DNA of 10,292 nt from AG25 sp035604455 (GTDB taxonomy: Bacteria > Gemmatimonadota > Gemmatimonadetes > Gemmatimonadales > GWC2-71-9), in the NCBI GenBank assembly GCA_035604455.1, contig DATNIM010000015.1:1-10292 (forward strand), given 5' to 3'. Numbering within the stretch: the stretch's first letter is position 1; every line of letters starts with the position of its first letter. The notes beneath the pieces were generated by a model. It was not told the origin of the DNA and did no database searches. It worked only from the letters and a program-made list of their open reading frames with translations. A program made the translations under genes and the position numbers. Below are positions 1-6,612 of this stretch, one piece after another.

Positions 1-9
1 GCGGCCGCA

Positions 10-1407
10 TTAGGCATCGGGGGCGCCCGTGGGGGCTACCAAAGGCATGACGACCACGAAGCAGCTGCCCCGCGCGCTCGGCTCGTGCACGAGGTCTCCG
101 CCGAAACTCCGCATGACGGCCCGGGAGACAAACAGGCCCAGCCCGGAGCCCGGATGCCGTTGGAATGGCCGAAACAGCGTTTCAGGTGCGGCGATGCCGC
201 TCCCGGTGTCCTCGAAGCGAATGACCACGGCGCGCCCGTCCTCTAGCACAGTCACCCGAAGACACTTGATGTCGGTCTCCTGCATCGCGCGCTGGCTGTT
301 CCTGGCCAGGTTGAGGAACACTTGGATGAGGCCGTAGCGGTCGGCCCACACAACCCCGAGTCGCTCGGGGATCCGCCAGTCGATGCGGATCGAGGCATCG
401 CGATACGCGGCCGCGATTAGAATCCGGACCTCGTCGAGGACGGAGTTCAACTCAACCTCGGCCGCCGTCGGGCCCTGGGGCGATCGGAGTTCGAAGGTGG
501 ACAAGTTCTCCAAGCCTTGGATCAGCGTGTTCAGCGCCCGGAAGTCCTCATTCTGCTCCAGCGCCCTCACTTGTGCGAGGTTGCGGTGCACGATCCGCGC
601 CGCCCCTGAGAGGTTGCGAATCTCGTGAGTCATAGCGCTCACGACGATCCGCGCGTGCTGGAAAACGCGATCGAGACTTAGGTCCTCCCGGCTGTGCAGG
701 TCCTCGGACAGATCCACGATGACGGCGGCCAAGCGCCGGCCGCTGATTGTCGTGTAGGTCGAAAACCAGACGCCGGCGAGAAACGTTTCGCCGTCACCTC
801 GCTGGCCCCGACATTGCATGGCGGTGCGGAAGACCAGAGACGGATAGGTCGTCACGGCGCCCGCGAGGGCTGGTAGGTAGGCACTGATACTCCGACCGAC
901 CAGCGTCGACCCGTCCGGCTCAAACAGGTTCAGCGCAGCCTCGTTCCCAAGCTCGATGCGACCGGTGGAGTTGATGACGACGATGGCGGCGGGACTGCTC
1001 TCGACGAGCACGCGCAGCTGCTCCTCCGCGTCCCGCCGCAGTCTCACCTGATCCTCCAGCTCGGCCACCTGCCTAAGGACCTTGTGGCGACTGCGCACGG
1101 CCTCGCCGGCAAAAAGCCCAGTCCCCACAAAGCCGGCCGAGCTCAGGATCAAGCGGACGATGGCCTCATGTTCTGGCAGGTTGCTGAACGCCTCCTGGAG
1201 CACGGCGCACAAGAGCGCGATCGCAACGGTCTGAGCGCGGGAGAGAAATCCGGCCACTACGATGATCGGGAAGAGGTATAAGAACCCGAGCGAGAGGTAG
1301 GGTTTGGTGAGCCAGTCCGTCACGGCGACGCCTGCGATGACGACCAGCGCCAGGACGAGCAGCCTCGCGCGGTTGGCCGTGGCGTAGACGTCGAGCGGGT
1401 CCCACAT
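10..1407 (-). CDS. Membrane-bound PAS sensor histidine kinase
   Basis: This 465-residue protein should autophosphorylate on a histidine in response to an unknown signal and pass the phosphate to a response regulator. The N-terminal ~105 residues hold about four hydrophobic segments (roughly 17-33, 40-57, 60-77, 85-103). A short charged coiled coil (~106-132) leads to a PAS domain (~133-235, starting LRVLVESSPAAIVVI). The dimerisation/phosphoacceptor box is AMTHEIRN with His261. The ATPase domain shows an N box (NLARNSQRAM, 366-375), a G1 box (DTGSGIA, from Asp400) and a G2 box (GSGLGLFVSR, 420-429), so the catalytic core looks intact. After HEIRN the usual Pro-Leu is replaced by LSG. ATG 1405-1407 is taken as the start although I see no strong Shine-Dalgarno. 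It is transcribed away from the lipoprotein and RND genes. No response regulator is visible; one could lie left of the window. The function class is clear, the signal and target are unknown. Confidence 0.93.
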   Translation of the reverse strand: MWDPLDVYATANRARLLVLALVVIAGVAVTDWLTKPYLSLGFLYLFPIIVVAGFLSRAQTVAIALLCAVLQEAFSNLPEHEAIVRLILSSAGFVGTGLFAGEAVRSRHKVLRQVAELEDQVRLRRDAEEQLRVLVESSPAAIVVINSTGRIELGNEAALNLFEPDGSTLVGRSISAYLPALAGAVTTYPSLVFRTAMQCRGQRGDGETFLAGVWFSTYTTISGRRLAAVIVDLSEDLHSREDLSLDRVFQHARIVVSAMTHEIRNLSGAARIVHRNLAQVRALEQNEDFRALNTLIQGLENLSTFELRSPQGPTAAEVELNSVLDEVRILIAAAYRDASIRIDWRIPERLGVVWADRYGLIQVFLNLARNSQRAMQETDIKCLRVTVLEDGRAVVIRFEDTGSGIAAPETLFRPFQRHPGSGLGLFVSRAVMRSFGGDLVHEPSARGSCFVVVMPLVAPTGAPDA

Positions 1408-1631
1408 GCTCGTAATGTCGCTGCGTGACCGGCGTGGGCAACCGGCTCAGAGAGCAACGGGCTTATCGAAAGATAGGCGCGACATTTCGAACGATATCCT
1501 TGTCGCCGCGCGGGCCTTCGGGTAGCGTGACCCCGGTCGCTCACGCGCGACCCGGGGGTCGTTCGCCGCCGACGCCACCCTGATCGAGGGCCGCCCGGTC
1601 ATCGCAGCCACCCCCTTTCGCGGAGACCCGC
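1408..1631. promoter_or_regulatory. Divergent intergenic region with inverted repeats
   Basis: These 224 bases separate the divergent kinase and lipoprotein genes and should carry both promoters. The sequence shows a short dyad TATC-GAAA-GATA (1464-1475), TTCGAA (1486-1491), GATATC (1493-1498), and the inverted pair GCGACA (1479-1484) / TGTCGC (1501-1506). TGTCGC occurs again at 1416-1421 close to the kinase start. A weak sigma70-like pair, TTGTCG (1500-1505) and TAGCGT (1523-1528) with a 17-base spacer, could drive the lipoprotein gene. These AT-richer palindromes stand out in a GC-rich setting and are reasonable operator candidates. The promoter assignment is inference. Confidence 0.35.
1531..1557 (+). 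other. Strong GC hairpin upstream of lipoprotein gene
   Basis: Bases 1531-1540 (CCCCGGTCGC) pair with 1547-1557 (GCGACCCGGGG) across the six-base loop TCACGC. This gives ten base pairs with one bulged C at 1553. No T-run follows, so it does not look like a classical intrinsic terminator. It lies about 75 bases before the lipoprotein start and would be in the leader RNA if transcription starts upstream. An alternative dyad, CGACCC-GG-GGGTCG (1548-1561), overlaps it and would compete for the same bases. Its role is unknown. Confidence 0.45.
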
Positions 1632-2039
1632 ATGCGCTTGCCGCTTCTCTCGCTCCCAGTCCGCGCGCGACTCGCTCGCGTCGGAATTTGCCTGATTCTG
1701 ACCAGCGCCTGTACCACGCTGCGCCCGTTGACGCCTGACGACCTTGGCAACAAGCCTGAGAGCGTTCACGTCACGCTGGCGGATCACTCGACAGTTGTCC
1801 TGCACACGCCTCAGGTCATCGGCGATACGTTGGTCGGCACGGTGAATGGCGCGCGCCAAGGCTTCCCCCTCTCGCAGGTCACCGCTATTCGGGAACGGGA
1901 GTTCGACGGGGTGCGCACCGGGGTGCTGATCACCATCGCGGCCATGGGGGGGCTGGCAGTCTTCGCGAGCGAGCATGGCACTGGGTTGCCACCCAGTACA
2001 GCCCGTTGTGGGAACGGCATCCTCCTTTCCAATTGCTGA
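1632..2039 (+). CDS. Small lipoprotein of unknown function
   Basis: The 135-residue product begins with a basic and hydrophobic signal peptide ending in a lipobox-like LTSAC, with Cys27 as the predicted lipidated residue. It should therefore be a membrane-anchored periplasmic protein. Residues ~43-90 form a beta-rich segment (VHVTLADHSTVVLHTPQVIG, then DTLVGTVNG and FPLSQVTAIRERE). I associate this pattern with small lipoproteins common in Gemmatimonadota; no biochemical role is known to me. A second hydrophobic stretch lies at ~95-112. The last ~20 residues (from GLPPSTARCGNG) look unlike the rest, and the DNA there contains two hairpins, so the tail may have been altered by an insertion, deletion or frameshift. 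The start is supported by GGAGA at 1622-1626, five bases before the ATG. It lies upstream of the RND genes in the same direction but ~340 bases away, so co-transcription is possible but unproven. Confidence 0.72.
   Translation: MRLPLLSLPVRARLARVGICLILTSACTTLRPLTPDDLGNKPESVHVTLADHSTVVLHTPQVIGDTLVGTVNGARQGFPLSQVTAIREREFDGVRTGVLITIAAMGGLAVFASEHGTGLPPSTARCGNGILLSNC
1980..2017 (+). repeat. Two adjacent hairpins at the 3' end of the lipoprotein gene
   Basis: ACTGGGT (1980-1986) and ACCCAGT (1991-1997) form a perfect seven-base-pair stem around TGCC. CCGTT (2003-2007) and AACGG (2013-2017) form a five-base-pair stem around GTGGG. Both lie inside the last codons of the lipoprotein gene. No clear T-run follows (the next bases are pyrimidine-rich, CATCCTCCTTTCC). 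They may slow or end transcription or mark a small inserted palindrome. Confidence 0.4.
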
Positions 2040-2378
2040 CAGTGGGCTGGGAGGGGATTGCCTCCTCTGGCACCGCTGGCGTGAAGATGACTCTGACGGC
2101 CGCGCGCGCTGGGCCCCCCTCCTAGTCACCGCTGTAAGAGTCCATCTCCACGATCCGCGCCAGCCCTGCCCGCGCAGTTCAGCAAGCCAAAGCTTCAGCG
2201 GGTCGTGCAGCGAACCTAGCGCTGCCGCCGAGCGCATTGGGCGGTTCGGTCCCTACGGCAGTCCGTGGACCACGTTTGTGATGCAGCGCAAGTGAACGCC
2301 CGACCCCCTATCCTAGCGAAGCGCCACCCCCGCCTCCCAGTTCGACGGGCCGCTATACCGAACACCGAGCCGCGCCCC
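2040..2378. other. Gap without a convincing gene
   Basis: I see no convincing gene here. It should hold any promoter for the RND operon, but I found no clear -35/-10 pair. The clearest structure is a hairpin: GGTCC (2248-2252) pairs with GGACC (2267-2271), and ACGG (2255-2258) with CCGT (2263-2266), with a CT bulge and CAGT loop. This stem covers the GTG at 2265, the most upstream possible adaptor start, which argues against using that codon. A weaker GGAGG/CCTCC dyad lies near 2050-2067. Confidence 0.4.
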
Positions 2379-3386
2379 GTGCGGAGGCGTGCAGGCCGCC
2401 GGTTCCAGCTCTGCGCGGTCTGCGTGTGCCTGGCGGCGTGCTCGAACCACGTCCCCCGTGCAGCTCGCGCCGCCGCGCCAGCGTTGCCGCAACCCACCGT
2501 GAGCGGGCGAACCCCCGAGGCGAGTGTCGAGCTGTTGTCTGAGCAAGTGCAGGCAATTGCGATCGCTCCGGTGGGGACCTCTGTCTTCGTGACCGAGCGG
2601 GAGGCAGTGGGGGCGATTGGGTTTGATGAGGACCTGACCGTCGTGCAGGCTGAGGCTGTCCTGCTCGGAGCCGCGGCCTCCTACGAGCTCACCACGAAGG
2701 AGCTCGCGCGCGCCAAAGGCTTGACCCAGGCCCACGGCGGCATCTCGCAGCGCGAGCTCGAACAGGCGATCTCGGACCAGGAGAACGCGGTCGGTGCGCT
2801 CGCGGCCGCCCGCGACGCCGTCCGCGCCTTGGGGAAGACCGACGCCGACCTCGATCGTATCATCGCTTCGCGCGTGATCGATTCCGCGGCCGGCGCCCAG
2901 TCGCATCCGAGCCCCTTGGTGAAATGGGCGATCGCTAATGTGATCGAGGTGGATGTCCCTTGGTTTCGGATCGGCCAATCGGTACGGGTGAGCGTGCCGG
3001 CGTATCCGGACCGCACGTTTGACGGGACCGTTTCGCGGATCGACGCCGTCCTCGATCCGGAGACGCACCGGGGGAAGCTCCGCGTGCGCGTTCTCGACCC
3101 CGACAACGCGCTGCGTCCCGGGATGCTCGCGACCTTCGTCATCCGCGTCGGTCCATCACGGAAAGCGATCGCGGTGCCCATGAGCACGGTCGTCCGCGAG
3201 GGGGACGGGTCGATGACAGCCTGGCTCACGACGGACCGGCACCATTTCCTCCAGCGGATCGTCCGGCTCGGGCTCGCGGAAGACGGCCGCTATGAAGTTC
3301 TCGATGGCCTCCGGGTCGGTGATCTCGTGGTCACCGAGGGAGGCGTGTTCCTGAGCGACATGCTGCACGCGACGGTGCCCGAATAA
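2379..3386 (+). CDS. RND efflux periplasmic adaptor (HlyD/CzcB type), lipoyl domain apparently lost
   Basis: This is the membrane-fusion subunit that should join the permease to the outer-membrane channel. The frame is open from GTG 2265 (373 residues; that numbering is used here). I prefer GTG 2379 because the product then starts with a compact lipoprotein signal, MRRRAGRRF... to LAAC (Cys59). Recognisable parts are a first barrel strand (TEREAVGAIGFDEDLTVV, ~110-127), an alpha-hairpin (~128-200, including QRELEQAISDQENAVGALAA and GKTDADLDRI), a beta-barrel (AIANVIEVDVPWFRIGQSVRV onward, with ALRPGMLATFVIR) and a membrane-proximal C-terminus (VPMSTVVREGDGSMTAW, GLRVGDLVVTEGGVFL). The N-terminal lipoyl half, normally between DEDxTV and QAE, and the C-terminal half, normally between SPL and W.IANV, are absent. 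The reading frame stays intact through both points. The permease gene follows after 25 bases. The family call is firm; whether the protein works is uncertain. Confidence 0.88.
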   Translation: MRRRAGRRFQLCAVCVCLAACSNHVPRAARAAAPALPQPTVSGRTPEASVELLSEQVQAIAIAPVGTSVFVTEREAVGAIGFDEDLTVVQAEAVLLGAAASYELTTKELARAKGLTQAHGGISQRELEQAISDQENAVGALAAARDAVRALGKTDADLDRIIASRVIDSAAGAQSHPSPLVKWAIANVIEVDVPWFRIGQSVRVSVPAYPDRTFDGTVSRIDAVLDPETHRGKLRVRVLDPDNALRPGMLATFVIRVGPSRKAIAVPMSTVVREGDGSMTAWLTTDRHHFLQRIVRLGLAEDGRYEVLDGLRVGDLVVTEGGVFLSDMLHATVPE

Positions 3387-3411
3387 TGAGCCGGCGTCGT
3401 CGCGGTCCCGC

Positions 3412-6400
3412 ATGCTGAAAGCCGTGCTGGCGTTCTGCCTCAGCCATCGCCCCTTTGTCTTGGTGGGTTTGGTCCTCTTTCTCGGCGCGGGCCTCGTCGC
3501 CTTCCGAGCGCTCAACATCGAGGCCTATCCCAATCCGACCCCGGTCATCCTCGAGATCACGGCGCAGGCGCCGGGCCTCTCGGCCGAGGAGATGGAGCGC
3601 TATTACACACGGCCGATGGAAATCGCCCTGTATACGACCCCTAGCATCGATGTTATCCGCTCGACGTCCTTCTACGGGTTGTCCTTCGTGCGCGTCGTCT
3701 TTAAGTGGGGCGTCGACTACTACTTCGCGCATAGCCAGGCGTCGATCGCGCTGCAGAACGCGAACCTCCCCGGCGGACAGGTCCCGACCATCCAGGCCAA
3801 CAGCTCGACCGGGGAGATCTACCGCTACCAAGTGGTGGGACCCCCACATTTCGGCGTCACTAACCTGCGCACGGTCGAAGACTGGATCGTGCGTCGCCGC
3901 CTGCTGACGATCCCCGGTCTCGCCACAGTCAACAGTTGGGGCGGCCCCACGAAGGAATTCGACGTCGAGGTCGATCAGCGCAAGCTCCAGCAGTTCGGCG
4001 TCACCGTGCCGCAGATCCTTGCCGCGCTCGCCAATGCCAATATCAACGTCGGCGGACGCGAAATCACGATCGGGCAGCAATCGATCAACATCCGCGGTGT
4101 CGGGCTCATCGACGACGGCGGGGACGAGGACCTGACCCAGGGCGACCACGTCGCCGATATCGAGAACGTGGTGCTGTCCCAGACGGGCGGCGTCCCCGTA
4201 TTCGTGCGCGACGTGGCGACCGTGCGGGTGGGGTACGTGCCACGGCTCGGCATTCTGGGCCGCGACACGGCGGCCGACGTCGTCGGGGCGATCGTGGTGA
4301 TGCGACGCACCGAGCATACGGCGCCCATGGTTGCCAAGGTCAAAGCCGCCATCGCCCGGATGAACCACGACGGCAGCCTGCCGCCGGGCGTGTCCATCGT
4401 GCCCTTTTACGACCGCTCGACGCTCGTGGCGGTGACGACAGACACCGTCCTGCACAACCTCGTGTTCGGCATGCTGCTCGTGTTCTTCATCCAGTGGATC
4501 TTCCTCGGTAACCTGCGCAGCGCGGTCATCGTCGGCCTGAACATACCCTTCGCGCTCTTGTTCGCGGTCATGCTGCTCGTCCTGCAAGGCGAGGACGCCA
4601 ACCTCTTGTCCGTCGGGGCAGTGGACTTCGGCATCATCGTGGATTCGGCCGTGATTCTCGTGGAAAACATCGTCCGCGTGTTTCAGGAGCCCGCCGGCGA
4701 ACGGAGCCGGTGGGTGCGACAGCTTTCCGAGGGCACCTGGGGCGCGGACCCGACGGCCACCACCCCATGGACGGAGCGCCTGCGGCTCATCCTTGTGAGC
4801 GCCCTGCAGGTAGACCGGGCGGTGTTCTTCTCCTCCCTGATCACCGTCGCCGGGTTCGTCCCGCTGTTCACGATGCGGGGCGTCGAAGGACAAATCTTCG
4901 CCCCAATGGCCCGGACCTACGGTTATGGGCTCGCGGGGGCGTTGCTGGCGACGTTCACGGTTACGCCCGTGCTCGCCTCGATCCTGTTGCCAGAGTCCGT
5001 GAGCGAGGCCGAGACCTGGATCGTCCGCGCCCTCCGGCGTCTCTATGAGCCGGTGCTGCACTTCGCGTTAGCTCATCGCGGCACGATGGTCGCCCTAGGG
5101 GTCGCCGTGCTCGTGGGCGCCGCCGGGCTTGGGTCGCGTCTGGGTAGCGAATTCCTGCCCACGCTCGAAGAGGGCAACATTTGGATCCGCGCGTCGATGC
5201 CCATCACCCTGTCGCTCAAGGACGGCGAAGCCGCTACGAGGAAGATGCGCGAGATCCTCCTGCGCCATCCGGAGGTGAGCACCGTCGTTTCGCAGCATGG
5301 CCGGCCTGACGACGGCAGCGATGCCGCTCCCTTTTCGAATGTCGAGCTGTTCGCGCCTCTGCGCCCGTTCGAGACGTGGCCGCGGGGGCTCACCAAGGAG
5401 CGACTGACCGAGCAACTGCAGACCGAGCTGAGCGACGCCCTGCCCGGCGTCATCTTCAACTTCTCACAGTACATCCAGGACAACGTGGAAGAGGCGATCT
5501 CGGGCGTGAAAGGGGCCAACGCGCTCAAGATCCTCGGATCAAACCTGGACACCCTCGAGCGGCTGGCCAGCCGGGCTCGGGACCTCATGAACGACGTGCG
5601 CGGGATCGCCGACCTCGGCGTGTTCCCCGTTCTCGGCCAGCCCAATCTCAACATCACCGTGGATCGCGTCGCCGCCGCCCGGTACGGGCTCAATTCTGGG
5701 GACGTGAACACCGTCATTCAGGCCGCGCTCGGCGGCGCGACCGCCACGACGGTCCTTGAAGGCGACCGGCAGTTCCACGTCGTGGTCCGGTTCCGGCCCG
5801 AGGACCGCAGCAGCGTCGAGCAGATCCGCGACATCATGGTCGCCTACGAGACGAACAACGGCACGACTGCCTATGTGCCGCTCAGCGCGCTCGCCACGAT
5901 CACCACGGAGACCGGTGCGGCCTGGATCTACCACGAGGGCACCGAGCGCTTCCTTCCGATCAAGTTCAGCGTCCGCAGGCGCGACTTGGCCGGCACCGTG
6001 GCCGACGCGCAGGGGCGGATCGCGCGCGGTCTGCGACTGCCGAGCGGCTATCACTTGGTATGGGCGGGGGAGTTTGAGGACCTGCGCGAGGCGAGACAGC
6101 GGCTCGCCGTCATCGTGCCCGTCACCCTCGTGCTCATCCTTGGGCTGCTCTACAGCTCGTTCAATTCCCTGCGGGACAGTCTGCTGGCGCTGGTTGCGGT
6201 TCCGTTCGCGGCCGCGGGGGGGGTGCTCGCGCTCTATGTGGTGGGACTCAACTTCAGCATTTCGGCCGCAATCGGCTTCGTGTCGCTCGCCGGCGTGTCG
6301 GTGATGCACGGCATTCTCATCATCACCTATTACAACCAGGAACGCCGTGGCGGTGGCACGCCGCGCGCCGCGCTCTTTCGCGCCGCGTCGACACGGATGC

Positions 6401-6612
6401 GGCCGCTCCTCATGACCGCCCTGTCGGCCTCCATCGGCCTGTTCCCCGCCGCGATCTCGACCGGGATCGGCAGCCAGGTGCAGCGGCCCCTCGCCACGGT
6501 GGTCGTCGGCGGCATGCTCGTCGGCCCGATTTTGTTGCTCACGCTCGTGCCCGCGCTGCAGATGGCGGCCCTCGGTGGCGACGCGGCCGCCGAGGACGCG
6601 GAGGCCCCGTGA
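3412..6612 (+). CDS. RND efflux permease, heavy-metal (CzcA/CusA) type
   Basis: The 1066-residue inner-membrane protein is full length for the family (about 1040-1070). It should use the proton gradient to export substrate through the tripartite pump. Transmembrane segment 1 is at ~14-31, segments 2-6 at ~346-528, 7 at ~559-577, and 8-12 at ~898-1051, with two large periplasmic loops between 1/2 and 7/8. Segment 4 carries DFGIIVDSAVILVEN (405-419), whose Asp405, Asp411 and Glu418 match the acidic proton-relay residues of heavy-metal RND pumps. Conserved family blocks include GEIYRYQVVGPP, GGPTKEFDVEVD, NINVGGREI, LGNLRSAVIVG and LPTLEEGNIWIR. I see no His- or Met-rich metal-binding stretch, so the substrate cannot be named and organic compounds remain possible. 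It starts 25 bases after the adaptor without a strong Shine-Dalgarno, and its stop overlaps the next gene's GTG. Confidence 0.95.
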   Translation: MLKAVLAFCLSHRPFVLVGLVLFLGAGLVAFRALNIEAYPNPTPVILEITAQAPGLSAEEMERYYTRPMEIALYTTPSIDVIRSTSFYGLSFVRVVFKWGVDYYFAHSQASIALQNANLPGGQVPTIQANSSTGEIYRYQVVGPPHFGVTNLRTVEDWIVRRRLLTIPGLATVNSWGGPTKEFDVEVDQRKLQQFGVTVPQILAALANANINVGGREITIGQQSINIRGVGLIDDGGDEDLTQGDHVADIENVVLSQTGGVPVFVRDVATVRVGYVPRLGILGRDTAADVVGAIVVMRRTEHTAPMVAKVKAAIARMNHDGSLPPGVSIVPFYDRSTLVAVTTDTVLHNLVFGMLLVFFIQWIFLGNLRSAVIVGLNIPFALLFAVMLLVLQGEDANLLSVGAVDFGIIVDSAVILVENIVRVFQEPAGERSRWVRQLSEGTWGADPTATTPWTERLRLILVSALQVDRAVFFSSLITVAGFVPLFTMRGVEGQIFAPMARTYGYGLAGALLATFTVTPVLASILLPESVSEAETWIVRALRRLYEPVLHFALAHRGTMVALGVAVLVGAAGLGSRLGSEFLPTLEEGNIWIRASMPITLSLKDGEAATRKMREILLRHPEVSTVVSQHGRPDDGSDAAPFSNVELFAPLRPFETWPRGLTKERLTEQLQTELSDALPGVIFNFSQYIQDNVEEAISGVKGANALKILGSNLDTLERLASRARDLMNDVRGIADLGVFPVLGQPNLNITVDRVAAARYGLNSGDVNTVIQAALGGATATTVLEGDRQFHVVVRFRPEDRSSVEQIRDIMVAYETNNGTTAYVPLSALATITTETGAAWIYHEGTERFLPIKFSVRRRDLAGTVADAQGRIARGLRLPSGYHLVWAGEFEDLREARQRLAVIVPVTLVLILGLLYSSFNSLRDSLLALVAVPFAAAGGVLALYVVGLNFSISAAIGFVSLAGVSVMHGILIITYYNQERRGGGTPRAALFRAASTRMRPLLMTALSASIGLFPAAISTGIGSQVQRPLATVVVGGMLVGPILLLTLVPALQMAALGGDAAAEDAEAP

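Noticed and set aside
1..8. GCGGCCGC at the window edge as a possible cloning junction
   Set aside because: The same octamer occurs inside the kinase gene near 406-413 and is expected often in GC-rich DNA. No vector sequence is present.
1599..2237. 212-codon minus-strand open frame across the lipoprotein gene and the gap
   Set aside because: It overlaps the supported lipoprotein gene, has no recognisable motif and ends in GC-biased low-complexity sequence. Its start (LHDPLKLWLAELRGQGW) was considered as a possible remnant but not recognised.
3331..5061. Long open frame of 576 codons on the minus strand opposite the permease
   Set aside because: It is antisense to a clearly recognised, full-length RND permease. 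Its product is a low-complexity His/Asp/Arg-rich sequence typical of antisense frames in GC-rich DNA.
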